Below are positions 11,575 to 22,640 of a DNA stretch of 64,000 nucleotides, piece after piece. Position 1 is the stretch's first letter. Each line of letters starts with the position of its first letter. Under the pieces are notes generated by a model, which saw only the letters and a program-made list of their open reading frames with translations, ran no database searches and was not told the DNA's origin. The stretch spans positions 30,628,001 to 30,692,000 of the forward strand of contig JBITNC010000001.1 in the NCBI GenBank assembly GCA_050084985.1, in the 5' to 3' direction. This DNA comes from Nageia nagi (Eukaryota; Pinophyta). The position numbers and the translations under genes are program-made.

Positions 11575-13233
11575 ATGAATAGATCTAGAGATGAGAGGGG
11601 AAGATTTATTAGTAATAAAGGTAGGAGTAGTAGAGGTAGAGGTCACACTCAAGTAAAACCCCCCCAAAGAAGACCTATTGAATTAGGTAGAGCTACCTCG
11701 TCACAGCAAGTTGAAATTATTGACGAAAGTCCTGGTGTTGTTGAGCAATCTTTATTAGCTGAAACTAAAGAAAATTCACAATCATAGTCATCAGAGGGAC
11801 AAGATCCTAGGCATCTTGAAGAAGAATTAATTAAAGAAAAATCTCTTGAACAATCTATAGAAATTAATGTTTTAGAAAAGGAACCTGTAAGATTTTCTGA
11901 AATTTCTTCACCATTGCACATCCATATTCCTTCAAGTAGTACAGACTCTGAAGTTGAAAGTGAAGAAGCAAAAAGACCTTTTGGAACTTTTGCAACTTTT
12001 GTTAATCCATTATATACTATGTCAGGAGGAATGGGTAGTACTAATGCTACTGGAGGTAGTGGTGGAGGAGGAGCAAATCCACAAAATCCAAATAGGACCT
12101 TCTCTTTTCCCATCCTACTTGCTCCAGGAGTTGATGCCCCAATGAAGAATATCTCACCATCAGTGTTACCCAACTTTAGAGGTTTTCCAAATGAAGATCC
12201 TGATCAGTTCTTATTTGAATTTAAAATCATATGTAAAACATATGATTATGAATTGGATAATTAGAAGTTGAAACTCTTTCCTTCTACCTTGAAGGATAAT
12301 GCAATGAGATGGTTCATGGGACTTCCACCAGATTCTATCACCACTTGGGCAGAAATGGAAAGATTATTTCTGGAAAAATATCAAGAGTATTGCAGAGTCA
12401 AGGACAGGAAAGATGAACTATTCAGAATCAAGCAAGAAGAATCAGAAAGCTTGGAGGATTATTTGGATCGGTTCCTTTTTGTGCAAAAAAGGGTAGGAAC
12501 TAACTTTGATCCTAATTTTGTGAAGACAATATTTCTACGGGGATTGTTAGAATCATCCCTTGATGTTTTGAATCTAATGAGAAGAGGAAATATCTATACA
12601 TTAGATTTAGATGAGATCATTGAGTTATGCACAAATTACTCAAGGACCAGAGCTCCTACTCACAAAATGAAACTTCACACTAAGGATAGTGCGGTTAGTG
12701 AACTCATTGAAGAATTGGCCAATTTCAAAACCGACATTTTGGTGGAATTGAACCAATTAAAAGGAGGAACCACTAGAGCGGCTAAAGCAAAAGATCCACA
12801 AGACTCACAAGACTCATTAGCTGTCTATTGTCCTAGGTGTAAAAAGAAGCATGCACTTCATGAATGTCCTCTCAACAAAACAGAAATATGTGGATTATGT
12901 CAGAAAAATCATAAGACAGATGACTGTGAATGTTTAACAGTAGCCCAAATGTCATTAGCGAGTATGACAGGAGATGCAAGCTATGTTGCACCAAGAGGAA
13001 ACAACAATTTGCAAGGCTCAACAAGGCCTTATTTGCAAACTTGGTGGAATATGCAGTATCCACCTAATATAATGCCATATCCTCCATGGATGTCAAATCA
13101 GGATTGGACACAATCTGGTCAAAATCAACAGTGGGGAGGACCATGGAATAACCACTCTAGTTGGAATCAGTCCAATTGGAATCAAGGAATGCAGCCAAAT
13201 TGGAATCAAGGAGGTCAATTTGGTTGGAACTAG
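11575..13233 (+). CDS. gag: Element A gag (Athila-type capsid and nucleocapsid), with stops
   Basis: One frame runs from ATG 11575 and is interrupted at 11785 (TAG) and 12262 (TAG). The N-terminal part is Arg/Gly-rich. A retrotransposon gag core follows (NAMRWFMGLPPDSITTWAEME, then a LEDYLDRF helix). Two zinc-finger-like clusters lie near 12825-12940: CPRCKKKHALHEC and CGLCQKNHKTDDC. A Trp/Asn/Gln-rich tail runs to the TAG at 13231. The product would form the particle and bind RNA. Further stops at 13243, 13321 and 13330 lie in a Gln-rich linker to protease and look like CAG or CAA changed to stops. The frame then continues into pol without a shift. Confidence 0.85.
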
Positions 13234-13338
13234 GGAAATCAGTAAAGAAAATGGAATCAGAACACTCAACAACAACAAGCATTATTACCAGGGCCAGCTC
13301 AGATAAGTCAAAGCCAAATATAGCCAAAATAACCGGCA

Positions 13339-15459
13339 TTGCCAGCTCAACCTATTCCAAATCCCAACAATAGGCAAGTCACCTACCAAATTGATCAGAA
13401 TGATACTACCTCAATTAATGCTATACAATGTGACGAGATCCAATTAAGATCTGGGAGGAAGATAATAGAACCAGTAAAAACAACAAATTTGAATCCACCA
13501 GTAGTCACAGAGATAATTAATGAAGAATCTAATCACACTATTGAAAGTCTAGCCCAAAAAGAGGTCCAAAAGAAAAAGGAAGAACAGATTCCATATCTTG
13601 AAAGGTTAGTAATCAAACCAATTGAAAAAGAGTCTGAATTACTTAGAGAATTAAAAAAGCTCAATATATCTATTCCAGTGTTACAAGCAATTCAAGAAGT
13701 TCCAGAATTAAACAAACTTGTGAAAGAGTTATGCATTAGAAAAGGAGGGAGAAAGAAGAAAACTTATCCAAAAACCATTCAAGTAGATGGTAAGGTAGCT
13801 GAACTACTATCTGGTAAAATAATCAATCCCAAGTATGGAGATCCTGGTACTCCAATTATCATAGTATATATTAAAGGAACCAAAATTCCAAATGTATTGA
13901 TTGACTTGGGAGTAGCAATTAATGTTATAACTACAGACTTGATAGAGGAATTATCATTGTCAGAGGTCAGACCAACAATAACAATTCTACAATTGGCAGA
14001 TCAGTCTACAGCTACACCAGAAGGAATAATTGATGATGTGCAAATCACTGTTGATTCATGGGAATATCCAGCAGATTTTTTGGTATTAAAGACAAACGAA
14101 AATAATGGATATCCTATAATCTTAGGTAGACCATGGTTAGCAACTGCAGCAGCATTTATCAATTGCAGATCTGGAGATATGACAATTTCTGATGGACATC
14201 ATATGAAAACTATTTCTTTGTACCCTCCTGCTCAACCTGCTCTTAAGTATCAAGGACAATTGTGGATTGATGAACCTGAACCTGATGGAGCTAAAACATT
14301 TGCAGCCTTGGCCACAATTGCAATTCAAGAACATGTGGAAGAACTGGAAGAAATTCTGAAGGAAATAAATTGTGAACAACAAATAAGAGAGCTAAAAGAA
14401 GAGGACCAAACTTCATCATTGGTAAGTGTTCAAGATGTCTTTAACATACCAAATAATGATCAGACTCACTTTTTATCAATATTCAGATGTCCACTTACCC
14501 ATGTTATACCAAAAGGTGAAGCCTTTAGAGAAAGAACAAAAATATTTCATTCATTATTCCCACATCAGTGTCCGTTGAATTCACTAGCTCAACTTTCGGA
14601 TCAAAGCAGTTTAATTGCACCAGGAATAAAATCAGTTCAGATCTTGCTTGGAAAGACACTCAACATCAGTAGCTGGTTAACTTTTCAAGAAGAAGAAGAC
14701 ACAGTCGAAATGCTGAAAGCTCACACAAGAGCATTTGCTTGGGACTACTCAGACATGAAAGGTATTCATCCTGACATTTGTACTCATCATATTTATACAG
14801 ATGATTCAAAGCCTGTAAACCAACCTCCTAGGAGAATAAACCCAACTCTTAAAGATATTGTGAAAACAGAAATAGAAAAATTGTTGAAAGTAGATTTTAT
14901 CTATCCTATTTCTGATAGTAGATGGGTTTCACCTCTAGTGTTGGTACCAAAGAAAAATGGAAAGTGGAGAGTCTATGTAGACTATAGAACCTTGAACAAA
15001 GCCACTCACAAGGATCATTTCCCCTTACCATTTATAGATCAGGTATTGGATAATTTGGCTGGGAAGAAGTACTTTTCATTTCTAGATGGGTTTAGTGGTT
15101 ATAATCAGATAAAGATTGCAATAAAAGACCAAGAGAAAACCACTTTCACTTGTCCATGGGGAACATTTGCCTATAAAGTCCTGCCTTTTGGTTTGTGTAA
15201 TGCACCTGCAACTTTTCAAAGAGCTGTTCTTGCCATATTTTCAGATTTAACTAATGAGTGTGTGGAGGTTTATATGGATGACTTCACAGTCTATGGAAAC
15301 ACATTTAAAGAAGCATTGAAAAATCTAGAAAAAGTGTTGGTAAGATGTGAAGAACATAATTTATCCCTCAGTTTTGAGAAATGTTTTATGATGGTACAAG
15401 AGGGAATTGTATTGGGACACCATATATCAGCTCAAGGAATTCAAGTGGATCCAAAGTAA
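13339..15459 (+). CDS. pol: Element A protease and reverse transcriptase
   Basis: Same frame as gag, about 706 codons. The aspartic protease core is near 13895-14160: VLIDLGVAINVIT, then IILGRPWLA. The catalytic triplet is DLG, as is usual in Athila elements, instead of DSG or DTG. Reverse transcriptase follows: WVSPLVLVPKKNGKWR, VDYRTLNKAT, FPLPFIDQVLD, LDGFSGYNQI, TFTCPWGTFAY, LPFGLCNAPATFQR and the catalytic YMDD at 15271-15282. It copies element RNA into DNA in the particle. The frame ends at TAA 15457 at the connection to RNase H, and reading resumes in the same frame. Confidence 0.92.
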   Translation: MPAQPIPNPNNRQVTYQIDQNDTTSINAIQCDEIQLRSGRKIIEPVKTTNLNPPVVTEIINEESNHTIESLAQKEVQKKKEEQIPYLERLVIKPIEKESELLRELKKLNISIPVLQAIQEVPELNKLVKELCIRKGGRKKKTYPKTIQVDGKVAELLSGKIINPKYGDPGTPIIIVYIKGTKIPNVLIDLGVAINVITTDLIEELSLSEVRPTITILQLADQSTATPEGIIDDVQITVDSWEYPADFLVLKTNENNGYPIILGRPWLATAAAFINCRSGDMTISDGHHMKTISLYPPAQPALKYQGQLWIDEPEPDGAKTFAALATIAIQEHVEELEEILKEINCEQQIRELKEEDQTSSLVSVQDVFNIPNNDQTHFLSIFRCPLTHVIPKGEAFRERTKIFHSLFPHQCPLNSLAQLSDQSSLIAPGIKSVQILLGKTLNISSWLTFQEEEDTVEMLKAHTRAFAWDYSDMKGIHPDICTHHIYTDDSKPVNQPPRRINPTLKDIVKTEIEKLLKVDFIYPISDSRWVSPLVLVPKKNGKWRVYVDYRTLNKATHKDHFPLPFIDQVLDNLAGKKYFSFLDGFSGYNQIKIAIKDQEKTTFTCPWGTFAYKVLPFGLCNAPATFQRAVLAIFSDLTNECVEVYMDDFTVYGNTFKEALKNLEKVLVRCEEHNLSLSFEKCFMMVQEGIVLGHHISAQGIQVDPK

Positions 15460-17196
15460 GTGGAGATCATTAAACAACTTCCAGTTCTAGAAACTCAGAC
15501 AGATGTTAGAAGCTTTCTAGGACATGCTGGGTATTACAGAAGATTTATCCAGAATTTCAGTAAGATTGCAGCTCCTCTCTTTGCATTACTACATAAGGAC
15601 ATAGATTTTGAATGGACAACTGATTGTGAAGTAGCTTTTGAATCTATCAAAGATAAATTAATGACAACTCCAGTTTTACGAGGACCAAATTGGAGCCTTC
15701 CTTTCCACATCCATACTGATGCCTCCAATTATGCTATTGGAGCAGTTTTGGGACAAGAGGAACAAGATAAGTCTCACTATACCATTTACTATATTAGCAA
15801 GAATTTGGTAGGAGCTGAAAGGAATTACACTACCACAAAAAAAGAATTTTTGGCAGTAGTATATGCCATAAACAAGTTCAGACATTATATTACTGGATAT
15901 CAAGTGTTTGTACACATTGACCATGCTGCAATTAAATATTTGATGAACAAGCCAATAGTAAGTGGAAGAATAATCAGATGGTTATTACTTTTGCAAGAAT
16001 TCAATGTTACAATTATTGATAAACCTGGTAAAGCTAATGTGGTGGCAGATTTCTTATCTAGATTGAATATGGATAGAACTGATGACCTTGTGGAGGATTC
16101 TTTTCTAGATGAACAACTTTTTGCTATCTCAGTACAATCTCCTTGGTTTGTAGATATAGCAAATTATATTGTCACAGGAGGACATTATTCTGCCAAGAGG
16201 ACAATTCAAAAGGTATTAGATGCTGGATACTATTGGTTATCTATGCATAAAGATGTGAAGAAATATGTGGATCAGTGTGATCAATGTCAAAGAATGGGCA
16301 GGCCTACTGTGATAACTCAAATGCCACTTCATCCCCAAGTTGTAATTGAACCATTCGAACAATGGGGAATAGACTTTGTGGGACCAATTAGTCCACCCTC
16401 ATGAGGTAAGAAGCATATTTTGGTTTGTACAGATTACACTACTAAATGGGTAGAAGTATGTGCACTTGTGCAAGCAAGGGAAGATAAAGTAGCAGATTTT
16501 CTGTATACAAACATTATGCAGAGGTTTGGAACTCCAAAATTTTTAATTTCAGATCAAGGACCTCAGTTTATGTCTCACATGATAAAGCATTTTGTTGATC
16601 ACTATCAGATTACCCATAAGAAAGCTTCCCCATATCACCCACAAACCAGTGGTCAAGTAGAGGTTACTAATAGAGAATTAGAAAGGATCTTAACCAAAAC
16701 CGTTGCTTCACATAGGAAGGATTGGGCAAATAGACTCTCTGAAGCTGTATGGGCTTATAATATAACATGGAAGTCCACAACAGGACTTTCACCTTATGAA
16801 TTAGTATATGGAAAGAAACCACTCTTACCAATAGAGTTTGAAATTCAAACTCTTAGAATAGCCTTAGAAGTGGAGATTGATCTAAATAAGGCCCAGAGAG
16901 ATAGATTGATCCAATTGAGTGCATTAGATGAGCAGAGGAGGGAAGCTTTACATCAAACTGAAATCATTCAGCAGCAAAGAAAGATATGGCATGATAAGAA
17001 TTTGAGGAATACACAATTCAACCCAGCGAATTGGGTTCTCTTATTTGATTCCAAATACCAAAATTTTATGGGAAAATTGCAGACAAGGTGGCTTGGACCT
17101 TACAACATCTTGCAGGTCTTCAATAATGGAACTGTTCAACTTCAACCAATTAATGGGTCTAAAAGAGCCATGTTGGTCAATGGGCATCGACTTTGA
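15460..17196 (+). CDS. pol: Element A RNase H and integrase
   Basis: Continues the pol frame, with a second break at TGA 16402. RT thumb (FLGHAGYYRRFI), then RNase H with HTDASNYAIGAVLGQ near 15709, EFLAVVYAI and the late D in VVADFLSR. The integrase zinc motif (H, H, CDQCQ) lies near 16184-16300. The integrase core carries the first Asp in WGIDFVGP, the second in SDQGPQF and the Glu in SGQVEVTNRELE. The C-terminal part ends NGHRL at 17196 with a DNA-binding-type tail (WLGPYNI). Integrase inserts the cDNA and makes the 5-bp duplications. Only the two stop codons prevent a continuous product. Confidence 0.9.
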
Positions 17197-18155
17197 CCTT
17201 ACATTCTACCAAAGAATAAAGAATAGTTCATTCAGCAGTTAAGGATAGCAGATTTGGATTTAATTGAGGAAGGATATTCTTCCTCATACAAATAAAATTG
17301 ATCAGCTTACAAAGAAGCAAGAATAAAGACTGAATCTGAATCATCAGAGTCAGTCAAGACCAGTGATGGTCCTATCTTTTGTTTAAAAAAAAAATAATAT
17401 ATATATATATAATAACAGTGTATCTATGGAAATGGATAGTTTAAACTCTTTCTTTTAGATTGGCTCCAGAAACTATTTTAGGACTAGCTCCAGAAACTGT
17501 TTCCTAACTAGCTCTAGAAACTATTTTATGACTAGCTCCAGAAACTGTTTTAGGACTAGCTCCAGAAACTGTTTCCTGACTAGCTCCAGAAACTATTTTA
17601 CAACTAGCTCCAAAAACTGTTTTATGACTAGCTCCAGAAACTGTTTTACGACTAGCTCCAGAAACTATTTTGTAACCAGCTCCAGAAGTCATCAAGCATA
17701 GCTCCAGAAAGTGTTTAACTCCAGCTCTAGAAGGCACGATATGTCAGCCTCAGAATTGCCATCAACTCTAGAAACTTTTCTCTCACATGGTCATTATGAT
17801 CTGGAGTCCAGTTGGCATCTAAAGATGTGGCTTGATAGGTATGCATTTAATAATTAAATTGATAGTTAATAAATTGTAAGATCATTTAAGTCATGATAAG
17901 TGTTCCAAGAAGTAAATGTTGATCAAATGAAATAAATGCAAAAGACACCACTTGTACATTCTAGCGCATCAAACGTGTGAGAAGTTAATGATACATATCA
18001 TTAATATTAATGGGAACAATTTGAGGTGACATGCACAAGCAAGTTGAAACCAGCAAACGTCATTTTTACATGCATACACCAGAAAGGAATTTCTCACAGT
18101 AAGCTCCAGAAGCTAGTTTGCCAGAACCCAGATCCAGAAAGCAGTCAAAATCAAA
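17197..18155. repeat. Element A spacer with a second GCTCCAGAAA array
   Basis: Non-coding DNA between integrase and the third reading frame. It holds a TA-rich run at 17395-17412. At about 17456-17775 it carries more than ten copies of GCTCCAGAAA with 20 to 24-bp spacing (typical unit: ACTAGCTCCAGAAACTGTTT). The core returns in scattered form at 18079-18140. The motif is that of the LTR array. A splice acceptor for a subgenomic RNA could lie here, but I cannot identify one. Confidence 0.75.
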
Positions 18156-19385
18156 ATGGGGATGAAATGCAAGAAAGAACCAAAGAATACGGAGGAATTG
18201 AGGAAAGAGGCAGAACAGGTAGAAATCTTCCAAAAGTTTGACCTGTTGCAATTTTTTGATAAATTTAGAGGATATAACGAGCAGCTAGTTTTAGACTTTG
18301 CTGAAGGATTGAGGGAAAACTCTGTAACATTGGGATCCCATACAATACCAATCACTGAGAATTCAATCAGTGAATTAACAGGGTTACCAATACTTGGAGA
18401 AAATTTGTTGAAAAGAGACAGTTACCCAAATTTGTTGAAACAATTCCATCCAAGTACAGAACAGAAGGCGAAAGTGTACAGAACCTCTGGACATATTCAA
18501 GGAGTAAAACAAAATACCTTACCTAAAAAATGGGCAAAAGTAGCTCTATGGATAATGAAGTATATCACCTATGAAGGGCAATATGCCACTCTAATGGGGC
18601 ACCATCTAAGGCTGTTAATATGTTTAAGGTATGACAATTACACCTCTTGTAATTTGTCTATGTTAGTGCTCCAGAATTTACAGAAAATGGCTACAAAGGT
18701 TAGGGAAAAAGCTGATAACAAATCATCTACCTTAAAACACCACGATTTAATAACATTACTCTGCAAAGAATTTATTTTGAAAAAAGAAAATGGTGATAGA
18801 CTGTGGGAGGAATTCCAGAGGCAATACCCCTTAGAAAACCCTAACGATCATAATGTCTTAAAGATGGGAACTGTAGAAACCGGAGCAGCATCAAACTCTC
18901 ACATTGAAACTATTCCGGTTATTCCTATTAAGGAGATGAACATAGTTCAGACAGAGGAAAGTTTCAATATAGGTACACAACAAGACATTCCTTCCAGTCC
19001 AGAAGAAGTAGAATTGCAATTTGTATCTAAAAGGAGATCAAAAAGGTTAAGGAAGAAGCAATCTCAAGAAAAAGAGTCATCCCCACAGAAAAGACATCAA
19101 GTGGAAAAGACTCCAGAAATAAATGATAGTAGCCATCCAATTACTATTGAGGAATGGGATCTAATAGCAAAAGGAATTCAACCCTTAGAACCAGCTCTAG
19201 AGTCAGTTCTAGAATCAACTCTAGAGTCAGTTCCAGAATCAGCTCCAAAGTCAGTTCTAGAGTCAGTTCCAGAATCAGCTCTAGAGTCTATTCCAGAATC
19301 AGCTCCAAAGTCAGTTCCAGAATCAGCTCCAGAGTCAATTCCAGAATTAGCTCCAGAATCAGAACTCCAAAAATTACAAAAGTAG
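18156..19385 (+). CDS. Element A third reading frame, N-terminal part (accessory protein)
   Basis: 409 codons from ATG 18156, sense strand, downstream of integrase. Residues 20-230 form a mostly helical domain with LDFAEGLRENSV, an ITENSISELTGLP motif and KWAKVALWIMKYI. The block of hydrophobics then ISELTGLP recalls the N terminus of the plant transposon-associated families usually annotated as putative plant transposon protein (weak resemblance). A basic stretch (SKRRSKRLRKKQ) near residue 290 could be a nuclear signal. Residues 345-405 are twelve-base repeats coding ESAPESVPE-type units, built from the same TCCAGAATC motif as the LTR array. No membrane segment is seen, so this is not an obvious envelope gene. 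It ends at TAG 19383, and the frame stays open beyond. Confidence 0.6.
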   Translation: MGMKCKKEPKNTEELRKEAEQVEIFQKFDLLQFFDKFRGYNEQLVLDFAEGLRENSVTLGSHTIPITENSISELTGLPILGENLLKRDSYPNLLKQFHPSTEQKAKVYRTSGHIQGVKQNTLPKKWAKVALWIMKYITYEGQYATLMGHHLRLLICLRYDNYTSCNLSMLVLQNLQKMATKVREKADNKSSTLKHHDLITLLCKEFILKKENGDRLWEEFQRQYPLENPNDHNVLKMGTVETGAASNSHIETIPVIPIKEMNIVQTEESFNIGTQQDIPSSPEEVELQFVSKRRSKRLRKKQSQEKESSPQKRHQVEKTPEINDSSHPITIEEWDLIAKGIQPLEPALESVLESTLESVPESAPKSVLESVPESALESIPESAPKSVPESAPESIPELAPESELQKLQK

Positions 19386-20657
19386 CTCTAGGCCATGGAA
19401 CAAGCAAATGCACAACTGGTGAGTGAAAATTCTATTCTTATTAGCAAGAGTACAAAGTTAGAGGAACAGAATTTACGATTACTTCAAGATTATGCTAGCC
19501 TAGAAATAATGTTAGCTAAGGAAAGGGAATTGCCTAATGTGCTTCAACAATTAACAACTGAATTAGACAAAAAGGGAATTTCTTTGGATAAATGTCGAAA
19601 TGTTGAACAAGTAGGGGAACAGATAGCCAATTTAATTGCAAAACAGAGTGAAGAAATAAAATAGCTAAAAGATACTGTTCAACAAACAGAAGAAGTTATT
19701 GAAAAAATGGAAGATTCAAACTTCAAAACCTCTCAAGAGATTAGAACTTTAAAAAAATAGAACAAAGAAATTCCTCTCATCAAGCAAGCAGTCATAGATT
19801 TATGTAGAATATGTGATGAGCTTGTTCAGCTGAAGCAACCCTCAGTTATGTACAACAGGTACCTTAAAGAGCAATTTTTGAAATGGCAAGTAAAAAGAAT
19901 TAAGGAAGGATTGCCATATAACTTAGACACAGGAGCAGACTTTATCAGAGCATATTTTGAAGCAGCAGAACAAGAAAGATACCTCCTGTGTGAATTGTAT
20001 GTACATGATTTCATTCTTAGGGGTAACACAAGATTCTTTCCAGCAGTATTTGTAGGGGAAATCTAGATACAAGCTTTTGTATCTATTTTGTATAATCAGA
20101 TTCAATGGGGAGATGAAATGGAACAGATCCCACACAAAGATTTGAGTGATAATTTCTGGGTTAGACAACAACCAGTATATGTTGATGAGGCAAGATCACT
20201 TTTCATGGTAGAAATAAATAGAGATTTAAACAGATACCAAGGAATGTTAAATGAGTGCTTGACCAGATGCCTAAGCACAACACAGGCTATATTTAATCAG
20301 GCTTTAGCCAATTGTCAAAGAAGATGGGATTTTCAAACAGATCAGCATAAGCAAAGGGAAATTATTTCCCCAAATAATCTGAGATGGAGCAAAAGAAGAG
20401 TTGAATCACTGTGTGCAATAATAAGAAAAGCACCCTATCAATGGATTGGACAACAGTTTAGACCATTATTAGTTTTGGAACCAGCTTCTTTTTGGCAAGA
20501 TGAGAGTCCCCAAAATCAGCAGTTATTTCAGATTTGGGAAATAGAAATGAGGATGAGTAAAGGCTTGGGAAATTATGTTGAAAGGCCAAAGTTGGATAGT
20601 ATAGGCCCAACAAAGATAAATCTTATATCAAGAGAAGATAAAGAAAAGATTTTTTAA
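19386..20657 (+). CDS. Element A third reading frame, coiled-coil and C-terminal parts
   Basis: Same frame as 18156-19385, with stops at 19383, 19662, about 19757 and 20064. The first section (19395-19840) is heptad-rich and reads as a coiled coil (ENSILISKSTKLEEQNLRLLQ). The next (19848-20063) has a KEQFLKWQVKRIKEGLPY stretch. The last (20088-20657) is a 190-residue helical domain ending at TAA 20655. Together with the N-terminal part it makes about 830 codons with no frameshift. I do not recognise the C-terminal domain. The role is unknown; a structural or RNA-binding partner of gag is only a guess. Confidence 0.55.
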
Positions 20658-20820
20658 TGCTTATATCCGTATGACCTGAGCCTGATGATGAAAGATTTAA
20701 ATTCTCCCCACTATAATTCTAATCCATAATCCAGTGACTCTGAAAGTAATGATTCAGAAAGGTAATTAAGTAATTGAGGGGACTCAATTTTGATTGCTAC
20801 AGGAGTAGCAATGTTTTTTG

Positions 20821-20830
20821 TTGGGGAGAA
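20821..20830 (+). promoter_or_regulatory. Element A polypurine tract
   Basis: TTGGGGAGAA abuts the 3' LTR start at 20831. Position and composition fit the plus-strand primer. Confidence 0.8.
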
Positions 20831-22437
20831 TGATGAGACTCAAAGTGGTCTCATTTTTGATGCATTTATTTGAGGTGTTAAGGACATTTGGAACACTAAT
20901 ATGACTTGAATGATATTACCAATTGTTATAAACTATCTAATTTAATGTTGAATGCATATTTGTTTGATCTTTCATTTATTAATGTTATTTGTAATTTTGA
21001 TGCATAAAAAAAATACTGTTTATGTTTGAATAATGTTTGCTGAGCACATATTCTGACTTTTCATAAGAATGATGGCTGCAAGTATCAAGTTTCTAGCTCT
21101 AGAGTAATCTAATTGAAAGCTCCAGAAATGGCATAAGTCTAGCTCCAGAAACTGACTTACGTCTAGCGCCAGAAAGCAACTTAAGATTGGCTCCAGAAAT
21201 TGACTTACATTTAGCACCAGAAAGCAACTTAAGATTGGCTCCAGAAATCAACTTCAGTCTAGCACCAGAAAGCGACTCAAGTCTGGCTCTAGAAATCAAC
21301 TTAAGTTTAGCACTAGAAAGTGACTTTAGTCTGGCTCTAGAAATCAACTTAAGTCTAGCACCAAAAAGCGACTTCAGTCCAACACCAGAAAGCGACTTGA
21401 GACTAGCACCAGAAAGCGACTTCATTTTAGCTCCAGAAAGCGACTTTAGTCTGGCTTCAGAAATCAACTTAAGTCTAGCACCAGAAAGCAACTTCAGTCC
21501 AGCACCAGAAAGTGACTTGAGACTAGCACCAGAAAGCAACTTCATTTTAGCTCCAGAAAGTGACTTAAGTTTGGCTCTAGAAACTGTTTAAAGGCTCCTA
21601 AAATGTAGCTCCAAAAAGGTTCCTGAAATATAGCTCCAGAAAGGCTCCTGAATTATAACTCCAGAAAGGTTCCTAAAATATAGCTCCAGAAAGGCTCCTG
21701 AATTATAGCTCCATAAATATAGAAGAATCAGATGCACAAAGCTAAGATGACAGCTACATTGAAGACAAAGAAGAACGTGGATCAGTTAGAGAAACTAGAG
21801 GAGCCAGAGAAGAAGTCAAGTAGACTTATTCCAATTAGGAACTAATCTTAAGGACAAAGTAACTAATTCTATTTTAGACTTGATCTTTATAGAATTATCT
21901 TCAGAATATCAACAGACAGCGTAGGATAAGAAGGATTGTATGACCCAAATAAATAGGTTAAGTAGTATATATTTAGAATGATTAGTTAAAAAGCATTAAT
22001 GAGCCCATTAGAATAAATAGAGACTTAGTGACAGGAAGAGGGGACTAGCTTTTTGTAATTAGATTATACCAGTATGTTTGGGAAAAGCAATAAAAAGGTG
22101 TGACAATTCTTTAACACTGTGTTTAATTGTGAGTCTCTACTGGGAAGAGGGGGCCCACTCCTACTGGTAGAGGTCTCTTATTTGTTTCATGTCAATTTCC
22201 AGTTTTCTACAAAGTATTCAATAGCAGCTTAGTGTGTGTGTTTTCTCCATTTCCTTCAGTTTAATGTAACTTTATCTTTCCAGTTTAAGTCCTGCAAGTC
22301 TGAATTTAGTATTATTGTATGATTGAAATTTGAATTTTCCAAGTAGAACAAGGGATAAAATAGAGTCCTCAACTGCATATAGCCTTGTACACCAACTCAG
22401 GATTGACAAAATTAAATGATGAATTGATGCCTCATCA
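20831..22437 (+). repeat. Element A 3' LTR
   Basis: 1607 bp, TGATGAGACT to GCCTCATCA, aligned to 9751-11358 with scattered transitions and a few one-base gaps. It contains the GCTCCAGAAA array at 21092-21715, which has diverged more than the rest. Confidence 0.93.
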
Positions 22438-22442
22438 ATTAT
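22438..22442. repeat. Target site duplication of element A, right copy (ATTAT)
   Basis: Matches 9746-9750 exactly. Confidence 0.9.
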
Positions 22443-22640
22443 ATCACAAAACAAGTCCTAGATATATCCAAGCTACAAGCCCAAGTATGCAAGGGCCAAG
22501 ACCCTCTTGGAGACTCATGGACTCATAGCTAGTGGTATCTTAGGTGGAGTCTCTATCTTGGGTGTGAGTGTAGGTAGTGGTAGGACGATACACTTAAGGA
22601 GTGATACCTCTAGTAGTGGGACTCATGCCCACCCATAGTG
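22443..22640 (+). pseudogene. Element D antisense PMD gene, end part
   Basis: Continuation of the gene at 8240-9745 after removal of element A. It should hold the C-terminal tail. The reading is worn, with several stops; a SPSMQGPRPSWRL stretch is visible. Assignment rests mainly on position, because the coiled-coil start is on the other side of A. Confidence 0.4.

Larger units (their letters stand above)
9751..22437 (+). mobile_element. Element A: Athila-lineage Ty3/gypsy retrotransposon
   Basis: Complete element of 12,687 bp with LTRs of about 1.61 kb whose ends are TGATGAG and CTCATCA, ATTAT duplications, a tRNA-Asp-type primer site, a gag-pol frame at 11575-17196, a third sense reading frame at 18156-20657 and a polypurine tract. 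Athila assignment rests on the primer site, the protease DLG triplet, the size and domain order (gag, PR, RT, RNH, INT). It interrupts the antisense PMD gene of element D. In-frame stops make this copy inactive. Confidence 0.92.

Noticed and set aside
17504-17737. Minus-strand frame of 77 codons with GAS repeats
   Set aside because: By-product of the GCTCCAGAAA array in the spacer of A.
18156-20657. Envelope gene of an endogenous retrovirus-like Athila element
   Set aside because: No signal peptide or membrane-spanning stretch is visible in any of the open parts.
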